DNA of 52,448 nucleotides, taken from Oscillospiraceae bacterium (lineage in GTDB: Bacteria; Bacillota; Clostridia; Oscillospirales; CAG-272). The DNA is taken from NCBI GenBank assembly GCA_015064785.1, contig SVRM01000012.1:1-52448 (forward strand), written 5' to 3'. The position numbers and the translations under genes are program-made. The notes beneath the pieces are model-generated. The model worked only from the letters and a program-made list of their open reading frames with translations, did not search any database and was not told the origin of the DNA. Shown in pieces: positions 25,355 to 34,000 of this stretch (position 1 is the first letter of the stretch; each line of letters opens with the position of its first letter).

Positions 25355-28300
25355 ATGAACCATCGCGCGGCCGTTCTGCGGTATCTGATGATCGCCGCAT
25401 TTATCATACTCTTTTTTGCGCTTCTCGGAGGAGGCTTGTATCTGATGGCAAACAAACCCACAGGCAGCGGTCCGGACCGTGTTCCGCAGATGACACCGGA
25501 TGAGGAAATCGTTCGTACCGGTGCGCTTCTTGACCCGAACCGCGAGGTGCGCGGTCTGTGGATTCCGTCCGTTCTCAATATCACCTTCCCGTCGCAGGCG
25601 GGCATCTCCGCGGACGACATGCGGGCAGAGCTGGATGCCATTGTGAAGACAGCACGGGAGGCAAACCTCAATACGCTGTGCTTTCAGGTGCGTCCGTCCT
25701 CGGATGCGCTGTATCAGTCCGCGCTCTTTCCGACCTCGGCGTATCTGTCGGGCAAACAGGGTGAGGCGGCAGACGGCGGCTTTGATCCGCTTGCGTATCT
25801 TTGTGAAATTGCCGCAGACGATACAGAGGGTGAACCGCTCGCGGTGTTTGCGTGGGTCAACCCGCTGCGTGTGACCTCCGCCGGACAGGATGTCTCGGCA
25901 CTGTCGGCGGACAATCCGGCAGTACAGCATCCGGAGTGGACCTTTACCTACAACCAAGCGGTATACTACAACGCCGCGATTCCGGAGGTGCGGGCGCTGA
26001 TTGCCGCAGGTGTGGAGGAAATCTGCCGGTACTATCCGGTGGCAGGCGTGATTTTTGACGATTATTTCTATCCGTATCCGGCGTATGACAAAAACAATGT
26101 GCTGATGGCCGTTCCCGATGATGCCGCATATGCGGAATACGGCGGGGGCTTTGACAGCATCGGCGATTTCCGCCGTGACAACGTCAACCGTATGGTGCGT
26201 GCCTGCTATGACGCAGTGAAGGGGGTTTCCGAATATCTGCAATTCGGTATCGCGCCCTTCGGCATCTGGCAGAACGACAATGGCGCAAACGGCGGCAGTG
26301 ATACGGGCGGCATGGAGTCCTACTCTGCCATTTACTGCGATCCGATTGCATGGATGGAGGGCGGATACATCGATTTCCTCGCGCCGCAGATCTATTGGCA
26401 GTTTTCCACGAAGGTTGCGCGCTATGACACACTGGTGCGCTGGTGGAATGCAAAATGCGACGAATACGACACACCGATGTGGATTTCCCATGCGATTTTC
26501 AACTACGAATCGTGGGCAAATCCCGGTGAGATGCGCAATCAGATCGGCTTTGCGCGTGCGGAGCTTTCCTATCGCGGCAGTCTGTTTTACGGTTATCCGC
26601 AGCTGCGCGACAATACCGGCGGTGTGACGGACGAGATCCGCACATCGTTTGCCGAAGATGTTCTGTATTTCGATAAAGAGCAGATCACCGCAGCACCGGC
26701 GGAAATCACCGTCACGGTGCCGTACAACCATTTCCGGTACGACGAGGCGGGCACCTATCTGCTCGGTCAGAGCAATCCTGCCGATGTCCTGTACTGCAAC
26801 GGTCAGGCGGTTTCACGGACGAAGAGCGGTTATTTTTCGTTCTATGTTCCGCTCTCGGACGGAGAGAATGCGTTTGTGTTCACGCAGGGCGGGGAAGAAT
26901 ATACCCATACCATATGGAAGAATGCATCTCCGCCAAAATCCGGTGCGGATGATACCGATGATCCCGCCGCATCCGGCACGGAAACGGCAGAGGTGGCACC
27001 GGTTCTGACAGGTGCATCTCCCGCAGCGCTGACAGCGGTGTCCTGGCGCGACGGTCTGACGGTTTCCGTCACGGCGAATGCCGGTGCGGCTGTTACGGCA
27101 CAGCTGGGAGAAGAACAGCTTGTCCTGTCGCCCGGAGAGGTACGCGCGGACGGAACGGCGGTATATTCCGGTGTTCTGCCGCTCAAAGTCCCGCCTGCCG
27201 GCGATGTTCTGCCGCTGGGAGAACTGACCTTCCGGTCTGTGTTCGGAGAACATGCGCTGACGCTTGCGGGCGGTGAAATCCATGCGATGGGAGACGGTGC
27301 GGTCATCGGTGTTGCGGTGACGGAGAACAGCACTGAGCTGAAGGTTTCCCCGACCAGCTGGTATTATGATGACTATATTCCAACGACCGCCGGCATGACT
27401 GTATCGGCATATGAGATTTCCGGCGGCTTTGCCAAAATTCTGCTTGCCGGCAATACCGCTTATCTGGATGTCGACGGCATTGCCGTCACTGAGACACTGC
27501 CTGTGGGACTTGCATCCTTCGGCACACTCACAACAGAGCAGCGCGGCGATGAGACCTGTCTTGTCATCCCAGCAACACAGAATGTGCCGGTCAACTGCAT
27601 AAAGGAGGACAAAACCTTCCGCGTAACACTGTACCGCGGTTATACCGATGCGGATACAGCATCGCTTTCCGAAAATCCGATTCTCTCCGACGTGTCGTTT
27701 GTCAACGGCGGTGAGGAGGAGGGGGCATACACTGTCTATACCTTCACACTGCATGAGCGCGACCGGTTTTATGGCTTCCGTGTCCTCTATGAGGACGGCA
27801 GGATCGTCATTGCGCTGCGCAATCCGATGGAAGCCGATCTGACCGCCGATAAGCCGCTTTCCGGCAGAACTGTGGTGCTGGATGCCGGACACGGCGGCAG
27901 TGACACCGGTACGCTGACACCGGGTACGCATAACACGCTCAACGAAAAGGACTGCAATCTCGCCATTGTACTGGCACTTGCACCAAAGCTCGAAGCACTC
28001 GGAGCCGAGGTCATCCTCCTGCGCGGGGACGATTCCACCGTGGATATCTATTCCCGCATGGATGCCATTGATGCGATTGCACCGGATTTTCTTCTGTCCA
28101 TACACCAGAATTCGATGCCGCAGAACACCGATATTTCGCATGTTCGCGGTGTGGTGGGTCTGTACTGGACGGAGAGCGGGCGTTCGCTTGCCGACTGTGT
28201 CGCCGGGGAAATTGCGCTTTCTCTCGGGCGGCTCAAGCGCGATACAACAAAACAGCGGCTTGCGATGCTCCGCAATTACAAATTCCCCTCTGCGCTGATT

Positions 28301-28429
28301 GAGGTCGGTTTTGTTACCTCTGCCGAGGAATTTGAAACGCTGGCTGCACCCGGCGGCATTGAGCTGACCGCCGCGGCGATTGCGGACGGTGTTCTTCGCT
28401 GGTTTGAAACACAACAGACAGGAAAATAA
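25355..28429 (+). CDS. Fusion of GHL10 (DUF187) glycosyl-hydrolase-like domain and N-acetylmuramoyl-L-alanine amidase
   Basis: 1024 residues. A short cytoplasmic start and one membrane helix (residues ~10-30), then a TIM-barrel GHL10/DUF187 domain at about 65-430 (REVRGLWIPSV, FAWVNPLR, VAGVIFDDYFYP, DFLAPQIYWQF). Several beta-rich linker domains follow. The last ~185 residues form an Amidase_3 domain with zinc ligands in VLDAGHGGSD, LNEKDCN and SIHQNS and the catalytic Glu in IEVGFVTS. This combines a putative glycan-strand cleaving or binding module with a peptide-stripping amidase in one wall-anchored protein. Start ATG at 25355 has AGGAGG 9 bases upstream; an upstream open frame lacks a site. 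First gene of a three-gene operon with MFS and glycosyltransferase genes. Confidence 0.88.
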   Translation: MNHRAAVLRYLMIAAFIILFFALLGGGLYLMANKPTGSGPDRVPQMTPDEEIVRTGALLDPNREVRGLWIPSVLNITFPSQAGISADDMRAELDAIVKTAREANLNTLCFQVRPSSDALYQSALFPTSAYLSGKQGEAADGGFDPLAYLCEIAADDTEGEPLAVFAWVNPLRVTSAGQDVSALSADNPAVQHPEWTFTYNQAVYYNAAIPEVRALIAAGVEEICRYYPVAGVIFDDYFYPYPAYDKNNVLMAVPDDAAYAEYGGGFDSIGDFRRDNVNRMVRACYDAVKGVSEYLQFGIAPFGIWQNDNGANGGSDTGGMESYSAIYCDPIAWMEGGYIDFLAPQIYWQFSTKVARYDTLVRWWNAKCDEYDTPMWISHAIFNYESWANPGEMRNQIGFARAELSYRGSLFYGYPQLRDNTGGVTDEIRTSFAEDVLYFDKEQITAAPAEITVTVPYNHFRYDEAGTYLLGQSNPADVLYCNGQAVSRTKSGYFSFYVPLSDGENAFVFTQGGEEYTHTIWKNASPPKSGADDTDDPAASGTETAEVAPVLTGASPAALTAVSWRDGLTVSVTANAGAAVTAQLGEEQLVLSPGEVRADGTAVYSGVLPLKVPPAGDVLPLGELTFRSVFGEHALTLAGGEIHAMGDGAVIGVAVTENSTELKVSPTSWYYDDYIPTTAGMTVSAYEISGGFAKILLAGNTAYLDVDGIAVTETLPVGLASFGTLTTEQRGDETCLVIPATQNVPVNCIKEDKTFRVTLYRGYTDADTASLSENPILSDVSFVNGGEEEGAYTVYTFTLHERDRFYGFRVLYEDGRIVIALRNPMEADLTADKPLSGRTVVLDAGHGGSDTGTLTPGTHNTLNEKDCNLAIVLALAPKLEALGAEVILLRGDDSTVDIYSRMDAIDAIAPDFLLSIHQNSMPQNTDISHVRGVVGLYWTESGRSLADCVAGEIALSLGRLKRDTTKQRLAMLRNYKFPSALIEVGFVTSAEEFETLAAPGGIELTAAAIADGVLRWFETQQTGK

Positions 28430-28432
28430 AAC

Positions 28433-29641
28433 ATGACCCATATGAAATCAAAGAAATTCTCTGTGGTTTGTCTGGCATTGGCAAACGCGCTGGTATACTC
28501 GTTCAATGCGCTGTTTTACTGCTTTCTGCCGCTGTACTTCAATGACCTGTTCTCACCGGTTGAGGCGGGCATTGTACTGTCGGTCGGTCCTGCGGTATCG
28601 ATTGTTGCACCCGTCTTCTGGGGAATGCTTGCCGATCGCGCAAAATACAAGAACACGGTTCTGATCTGCACGGTGCTGCTGTCGTCGGTTTTCTTCTTTA
28701 TGATGATATTTGATGTCGGTTTTCTGCCGATGTGCATTCTGGTCGGCGTGACGATGCTGTTCATGTCGCCGTTTGCCGGACTGATTGACACCATTACGCT
28801 GGAATATACGGCAGAGCACGCGGTTCCCTACGGTCCGATCCGTGTGCTTGGAACGATCGGCTTTGGTGTGATATCGCTCATATCGGGCTTTTTTACCGGT
28901 GCGGATATCGATGTGATTTTCTATATTTATGTCGGCATGGCACTGTTTTGCGCACTGGTGCTGCTCGGCTGTCCGCGGGTATGCGGACATGCAAGAAGCG
29001 GCGGCGGTAAGACAAAGGCCGCGCGGCTCGATCTGCGTCCGCTTCTGTGTGCACATCGGCTGTGGATCATGGTCGGATTTATGTTTCTGTGTCAGTTTGC
29101 CTATGGCTATTACTGCAATTTCTATCCATCCTATCTGGAAAATGTGCTCGGTCAGCCCCAATGGCTGTGGGGACTCAATGTTCTGCTGCTTGTCGTCGGC
29201 GAGATCCCGTTTTTCTTTCTGTATAACCGTCTGTTTGAAAAGCTTGGCATCCGCGTTCTTCTGCTGATCAGCGTGATCGGTTCGGCCGTGCGGTATCTTC
29301 TGCTCGGTATGACGGGCAGTGTTGCATCACTCATTGCGGTCAACCTTCTGACAGGATTCCTTGTGACGGTTGTCACATACTGCGGTGCGATGTACATTAC
29401 CGCATACATTGCGCCCGAATTGCAGGCAACAGGTCAGAATTTGATGTACTGTATCGGACAGGGCATTGCACGTGTCTGCGGCGGTGTGCTGGGCGGCATC
29501 ATTGACAGCCGGCTCGGAACCTGCGGCGGTATGTACCTGTTCGGCGGATTGCTGACAGCGGCATCCGTTGTCTGTGTGATTGCTGTATTCCGCGATCCGT
29601 CGCCGCAGTGGCGGCAGATTCGCTCTGCTGAAAAGCAATAA
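28433..29641 (+). CDS. MFS transporter (MFS_1-like, nucleoside/phenylpropionate-permease type)
   Basis: 402 residues with twelve predicted helices in two halves. The between-helix motif WGMLADRAKYKN and the PYGPIRVLGTIGFG stretch in the fourth/fifth helix region are typical of the LacY-like/PPP subgroup (MFS_1_like). Start 4 bases after the preceding stop codon, with AGGA about 9 bases upstream. The substrate cannot be assigned. Its place between a cell-wall hydrolase and a glycosyltransferase might point to a wall-derived sugar or peptide, but this is only context. Confidence 0.85.
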   Translation: MTHMKSKKFSVVCLALANALVYSFNALFYCFLPLYFNDLFSPVEAGIVLSVGPAVSIVAPVFWGMLADRAKYKNTVLICTVLLSSVFFFMMIFDVGFLPMCILVGVTMLFMSPFAGLIDTITLEYTAEHAVPYGPIRVLGTIGFGVISLISGFFTGADIDVIFYIYVGMALFCALVLLGCPRVCGHARSGGGKTKAARLDLRPLLCAHRLWIMVGFMFLCQFAYGYYCNFYPSYLENVLGQPQWLWGLNVLLLVVGEIPFFFLYNRLFEKLGIRVLLLISVIGSAVRYLLLGMTGSVASLIAVNLLTGFLVTVVTYCGAMYITAYIAPELQATGQNLMYCIGQGIARVCGGVLGGIIDSRLGTCGGMYLFGGLLTAASVVCVIAVFRDPSPQWRQIRSAEKQ

Positions 29642-29653
29642 AGGAGACACCTT

Positions 29654-30877
29654 ATGAATGCGAAAATCAAACTGCTGATCATCGGCATAACCATGCAGCC
29701 GGCGGGAACGGAGAAATCCTTTCTGTCGTTTGCGTCGTGTCTGGACTATGACAAATACGATGTGACACTGCTGCTGGCAAAAAAAGAAGGTCTGTTTTTA
29801 TCGATGATTCCGGCGCAGATCCGCGTCATCGAAATGGAAGACTATGCCGATATGTTTACCCTGCACGGCGGCAATGCCATGCATGTCATCTGGAACTCGA
29901 TGGTGAAAAAGAACCCTGCGGTTCTGTTTGACATTCTTCCGTTTGCCGCAAAGATCGCGCTGCACATCGGAAACCGCGCCGATCTGACAATGGGCATGTG
30001 GTGCAGGCTCGAGCGGCGCTTCCCGGACTTAAAGGAAGAATTTGACATTGCTGTCGCCTACTGGGGCGACAAAACGATGTTCTACATGCTCGACCATGTC
30101 CGCGCAAAAAAGAAAATCGCGTGGCTGCATTTTGACTACACCAAGCCGATGCGGAATGACGCCCTGTATGCGCCGGCGTTTGCCGCATGTGATTATACCG
30201 TGACGGTATCCCGTCCGATTGAGGCATCGCTGAAGGCGCATTTTCCAGCGCTGGCGGACAAAATCGTCTGCATGGAAAACATCAACGATCCGCGTTTGAT
30301 CTGGGATCTGGCACTGCGCGGCGAGACGTTCCCCGATCTGCATTTCAAGGGAAAGCGGATTCTGACCGTCGGACGCATTGCCGAACAGAAGGGATACGAT
30401 ATGGCGGTGAAGGTCCTCGCCCGCCTGAGAAAAGAAGGGTATGACGTGCGCTGGTATATCATTGGCTCCGGCGAGCGGGAGCAGGAAGAAGCGCTGAAGC
30501 TGGCGGCGATTGATTACAATGTCGCAGATCTGCTGATTCTGCTGGGCAATACCACCAATCCCTATACCTACATGCGTGACTGCGACATTTATGCGCAGCC
30601 GTCGCGTCATGAAGGCAAGCCGATTGCCGTCGAGGAAGCAAAAATACTCTACAAGCCGATTCTTGCAACGGAATATCTGTCTGCACGAGAGCAGCTCGGC
30701 GACGGTTCGCTCGGTGAAATCTGTCCGATTTCTGTTGACGGCATTTATGAGGGACTGAAAAAGCTGCTGGACAACCCGTTTCTGTGCGAGTGCTATTCCG
30801 ACCGTCTGACCGCGGTGCGCACGGGCAATACCGAGGAGATGAGAATCTTTGAGGCGCTGACCGACGGAAATGCATAA
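29654..30877 (+). CDS. GT4-family glycosyltransferase
   Basis: 407 residues of the GT-B fold. The C-terminal nucleotide-sugar domain has ILTVGRIAEQKGYD, YIIGSGERE and the EX7E-type region RHEGKPIAVEEAKIL, all typical of GT4 retaining transferases. The N-terminal acceptor domain is less conserved. No membrane helix; it likely works at the inner face of the membrane on a lipid or polysaccharide acceptor. Start ATG at 29654 with AGGAG 7 bases upstream, 12 bases after the MFS gene; last gene of the operon. No U-rich terminator follows, but an inverted repeat lies at 30935-30963. Confidence 0.87.
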   Translation: MNAKIKLLIIGITMQPAGTEKSFLSFASCLDYDKYDVTLLLAKKEGLFLSMIPAQIRVIEMEDYADMFTLHGGNAMHVIWNSMVKKNPAVLFDILPFAAKIALHIGNRADLTMGMWCRLERRFPDLKEEFDIAVAYWGDKTMFYMLDHVRAKKKIAWLHFDYTKPMRNDALYAPAFAACDYTVTVSRPIEASLKAHFPALADKIVCMENINDPRLIWDLALRGETFPDLHFKGKRILTVGRIAEQKGYDMAVKVLARLRKEGYDVRWYIIGSGEREQEEALKLAAIDYNVADLLILLGNTTNPYTYMRDCDIYAQPSRHEGKPIAVEEAKILYKPILATEYLSAREQLGDGSLGEICPISVDGIYEGLKKLLDNPFLCECYSDRLTAVRTGNTEEMRIFEALTDGNA

Positions 30878-30882
30878 ATGCA

Positions 30883-30935
30883 TGAATATTCACTGAATAT
30901 GCAATATAATTCAAATTATTATGAATAAAAATGCG
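30883..30935. promoter_or_regulatory. ArgR (AhrC)-type operator cluster before argC
   Basis: TGAATATTCA (30883-30892), TGAAT at 30894-30898, ATTCA at 30909-30913 and TGAATAAAAATGCG at 30922-30935 give a cluster of TGAAT/ATTCA half-sites like Gram-positive ARG boxes (TGAAT-N4-ATTCA). They lie directly upstream of the argC promoter, so arginine repression is likely. Confidence 0.6.
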
Positions 30936-30963
30936 ATAACACCTTGACAAAGCAGGTGTTATC
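30935..30963. promoter_or_regulatory. 10-bp inverted repeat enclosing the argC -35 box
   Basis: GATAACACCT and its exact complement, 9 bases apart. The -35 box TTGACA begins inside the left arm. It could be an operator or, as RNA, a terminator of the glycosyltransferase operon. Confidence 0.5.
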
Positions 30964-30972
30964 GTGTATAAT
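30944..30972 (+). promoter_or_regulatory. Sigma-A promoter of argC
   Basis: TTGACA, 17-base spacer, TATAAT: a full consensus promoter, 50 bases before the argC start. Confidence 0.9.
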
Positions 30973-31021
30973 ATACGCAAATTCCCAAAGAAAACCAACT
31001 GTGAGAATAACGGAGTAACCC

Positions 31022-31948
31022 ATGACAAAGATTTTTATTGACGGCAGTGCCGGAACCACCGGTCTGCGGATATACGAACGCCTTGAGCAAAGAGCGGATC
31101 TGGAACTGATCCGTCTGCCCGAGGAAACCAGAAAGGATCCTGCGGCGAGACGAGAGGCGTTGTTTGCCTCCGATATCGCGTTCCTCTGTCTGCCCGATGC
31201 GGCGGCGGTGGAGGCGGTGGCGCTGGCACAGGGTTCCAAAACCAAGATCATTGATACCTCGACCGCTCACCGATGCGCACCCGGCTGGGTCTACGGTTTT
31301 CCGGAAATCGACGGCAGACGTGATGCCATTGCAGCCTCGTCCAGAATTGCCAATCCCGGCTGTCACGCAAGCGGCTTTATCGCGCTCGTCGCACCGCTGG
31401 TCCGCGCAGGTATGCTTGACCGGGACGAGGTCCTGTCGTGTTTTTCGCTCACTGGTTACTCCGGCGGCGGCAAATCGATGATTGCCGATTACGAAAATCC
31501 GGACCGCAATGTTCTGCTCGATGCACCCAGACAGTACGGCCTTTCGCAGAAGCACAAGCATCTGCCGGAAATGGCGGCGGTCACCGGTATGAACGCCGAT
31601 CCGCTCTTCTGCCCGATTGTCGGTGATTTCTATGCCGGCATGGAGGTTACGGTTCCGCTGGCGGCATCGCAGCTGCGCGGGACATCTGATGATATCCGTG
31701 CGCTGTACCGTGAAACCTATGCAGGCGGCTTGGTCCGGTACGCCGATGATGATGCGGAAGGTGCATTCCTGTCCGCCGGTGCCTATGCCGGACGGGATGA
31801 TATGGAAGTGCGCGTTCTGGGCAACGACGACCGTATCCTGCTTGTCGCCCGATACGATAACCTCGGCAAAGGTGCTTCCGGCGCCGCGATTCAAAATATG
31901 AATATTCTGCTCGGCTGTGATGAGGCTGAGGGGTTGGTTGTCGGGTAA
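31022..31948 (+). CDS. argC: N-acetyl-gamma-glutamyl-phosphate reductase, short (type 2) form
   Basis: 308 residues. Third step of arginine synthesis: NADPH-dependent reduction of N-acetylglutamyl phosphate to the semialdehyde. The nucleotide-binding start is IFIDGSAGTTGLRI and the catalytic Cys is in IANPGCHASGF; LTGYSGGGKS follows. At about 310 residues it belongs to the shorter ArgC type rather than the ~345-residue form. Start ATG at 31022 with GGAG 6 bases upstream. It heads the arg gene run argC-argJ-argB-argD, behind a consensus promoter and ARG-box cluster. A repeat element separates it from argJ. Confidence 0.95.
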   Translation: MTKIFIDGSAGTTGLRIYERLEQRADLELIRLPEETRKDPAARREALFASDIAFLCLPDAAAVEAVALAQGSKTKIIDTSTAHRCAPGWVYGFPEIDGRRDAIAASSRIANPGCHASGFIALVAPLVRAGMLDRDEVLSCFSLTGYSGGGKSMIADYENPDRNVLLDAPRQYGLSQKHKHLPEMAAVTGMNADPLFCPIVGDFYAGMEVTVPLAASQLRGTSDDIRALYRETYAGGLVRYADDDAEGAFLSAGAYAGRDDMEVRVLGNDDRILLVARYDNLGKGASGAAIQNMNILLGCDEAEGLVVG

Positions 31949-32007
31949 AAACCTTTTTGACACGGATATGATGACGGTTGACGCAGGAGGGTAACGTGTG
32001 CACGACA

Positions 32008-32282
32008 AAGCCTTCCCTGGTGAGGGAAGGTGTCATATGCCCATGGGGCTATTTGTCGAAGAAAGCGGAGCTTTCTTCCGAAGATGCCTATGGCATCTTC
32101 TACGGATCAGAGTCGTTCTCTTGTTGCTTTCTCATTTCGGAATATACTTGTAATGAATGTCCGTATGTTCTCGATGCTATATGCTGTACAGCCTTGTCAT
32201 CGTTTCGACGACTCATCCGTCTTTCGATAAAAAAGCATCCGCGTTTTTATCGAAATCCACCTTCCCTCACCAGGGAAGGCTT
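32008..32282 (+). repeat. Hairpin-rich inverted-repeat element, copy A
   Basis: 275 bp between argC and argJ, bounded by ~25-bp terminal inverted repeats that are themselves hairpins (CCTTCCCTGGTGAGGGAAGG). The left arm has two perfect 9-bp hairpins: GAAGAAAGC/GCTTTCTTC (32058-32078) and GAAGATGCC/GGCATCTTC (32080-32100). The right end has a 12-bp hairpin, TTTCGATAAAAA/TTTTTATCGAAA (32222-32255). No open frame with a ribosome binding site. Two more copies lie in the window (33672-33933 same orientation; 40006-40275 opposite). No clear target-site duplication. A promoter-like TTGTTG-16-TATACT (32121-32148) points toward argJ. The remainder of the 446-base gap holds nothing else I can name. Confidence 0.85.
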
Positions 32283-32394
32283 GGAACGTGTGCGCACGTT
32301 GCCTTATTCTTCAACCATAAACATAACATATTTTTCATCCACATCCCAATTTACAAAGAAAGGACACAACGATTCCCATCGTTACCATATTACC

Positions 32395-33618
32395 ATGATT
32401 ACATCCATCAAAGGCGGCGTTACTGCCGCAAAGGGCTTTTTGGCATCCGGTGTTCACTGCGGCATCCGCAAGAACCGCACCAAGCGTGACATCGCGCTGA
32501 TCTTCTCCGAAACAAAGGCATCAGCGGCAGCAGTCTATACGACCAACCTCGTCAAGGGCGCACCGCTGACCGTCACCAAGAACCATATCGCAGATGGTTA
32601 TGCACAGGCGATCATCTGCAACAGCGGCAACGCCAACACCTGCAACGCAGACGGCATCGAAGTCGCCGAGAAAATGGCGGCAATGACCGCAGAAGCACTC
32701 GGCATCGCGGCAAATGACGTTGTCGTTGCATCGACCGGTGTCATCGGTCAGCCGCTTAACCTTGAACCGATTGCTGCGGGCATTCCCCAGTTAAAGGAAC
32801 AGCTTTCCGCTGACGAGATCGGCGGTGCCAACGCGGCGGAAGCCATTATGACGACCGATACGATTGCAAAGGAAGTTGCGGTTTCCTTCAACGTCGGCGG
32901 CAAGGAATGTAAGCTCGGCGGTATTGCAAAGGGATCCGGCATGATTCATCCGAATATGGCAACGATGCTCGTCTTCATCACCACTGACTGTGCCATTTCC
33001 GCGGAAATGCTTGCAAAGGCACTGTCTGCCGACATTAAGAACACGTTCAACATGGTTTCCGTGGACGGCGATACCTCGACCAACGACATGGTCACGATTC
33101 TTGCCAACGGTGCGGCAGGCAATGCCGAAATTACCTGCGAGGGTGCTGATTTTGAAGAATTTGCAAAGGCTCTCAATACCGTTACCGTACAGCTTTGCCG
33201 CATGATCGCAGGCGACGGCGAGGGTGCAACGAAACTGCTGGAATGCATTGTTACTGGTGCTGATTGTACCTGCAAGGCTAAGACCGTTGCAAAGAGCGTT
33301 ATCTGCTCCAGCCTTTTGAAAGCGGCAATGTTCGGTGCGGATGCCAACTGGGGACGTGTCCTCTGTGCCATCGGTTATGCCGGCGCGGATGTTGACATTG
33401 CAAAGGTCGACGTTTCGTTCCGTTCTGCCAAAGGTCAGGTCGATGTCTGCAAAAACGGCGCGGGCATTCCGTTCTCCGAGGAAATTGCAAAGGAAATCCT
33501 GCTGGAAAAAGAAATTGAAATTCTCGTCTCCCTCGGCGACGGCGATAAGTCTGCTACCGCATGGGGCTGCGATCTGACGTATGATTATGTCAAGATCAAT
33601 GGGGATTACAGAACGTGA
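32395..33618 (+). CDS. argJ: Glutamate N-acetyltransferase / amino-acid acetyltransferase (bifunctional ArgJ)
   Basis: 407 residues. It transfers acetyl from N-acetylornithine to glutamate (cyclic arginine route) and may also use acetyl-CoA. The autoproteolysis site lies in MIHPNMATMLVF, where the new N-terminal Thr is the nucleophile; ITSIKGGVTAAKGF at the start and TNDMVTILANG match the family. I chose ATG at 32395 from the usual ArgJ N-terminus. The best ribosome binding site (AAAGG) is unusually far upstream, ~28 bases, and upstream in-frame sequence is repeat element, not protein. Flanked on both sides by copies of the same repeat. Confidence 0.95.
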   Translation: MITSIKGGVTAAKGFLASGVHCGIRKNRTKRDIALIFSETKASAAAVYTTNLVKGAPLTVTKNHIADGYAQAIICNSGNANTCNADGIEVAEKMAAMTAEALGIAANDVVVASTGVIGQPLNLEPIAAGIPQLKEQLSADEIGGANAAEAIMTTDTIAKEVAVSFNVGGKECKLGGIAKGSGMIHPNMATMLVFITTDCAISAEMLAKALSADIKNTFNMVSVDGDTSTNDMVTILANGAAGNAEITCEGADFEEFAKALNTVTVQLCRMIAGDGEGATKLLECIVTGADCTCKAKTVAKSVICSSLLKAAMFGADANWGRVLCAIGYAGADVDIAKVDVSFRSAKGQVDVCKNGAGIPFSEEIAKEILLEKEIEILVSLGDGDKSATAWGCDLTYDYVKINGDYRT

Positions 33619-33671
33619 TTATTTGATATTTGTTATCGGTAGACAACAAATACGACGTATGCACACGTTCC

Positions 33672-33933
33672 AAGCCTTCCCTGGCGAGGGAAGGTGTCAA
33701 ATTCCCATGGGGCTATTTGTCGAAGATGCCTATGGCATCTTCTACGGATCAGAGTCGTTCTCTTGTTACATAAATTGTTTAGGTTGACATAAAGTATACA
33801 AGCTGAAAACATATATGATTCTCATTGCTATACGCTGTACATACTTGTTGTCGTGCTGACAACTCATCCGTCTTTCGATAAAAATGCAGGGGCATTTTTA
33901 TCGAAATCCACCTTCCCTCACTAGGGAAGGCTT
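33672..33933 (+). repeat. Hairpin-rich inverted-repeat element, copy B
   Basis: 262 bp between argJ and argB, same orientation as copy A. The terminal repeats extend to about 36 bp when compared with copy A (shared GCACACGTTCCAAGCC outside edge). It lacks the 22-base GAAGAAAGC hairpin of copies A and C exactly but keeps GAAGATGCC/GGCATCTTC (33722-33742). Its terminal hairpin is a perfect 15-bp stem with a 4-base loop (33873-33906). The centre differs from copy A. It fills most of the 382-base gap. Confidence 0.85.
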
Positions 33934-34000
33934 GGAAACGGGTGCGAACCATCACCTCCATCTCCTTATATTTACATCTACTTCCCGAAAGGTACATATC

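Noticed and set aside
31978..32394. Upstream extension of argJ by about 140 codons.
   Set aside because: That stretch is repeat element copy A; the ArgJ family begins at ITSIKGGVTAAKGF.
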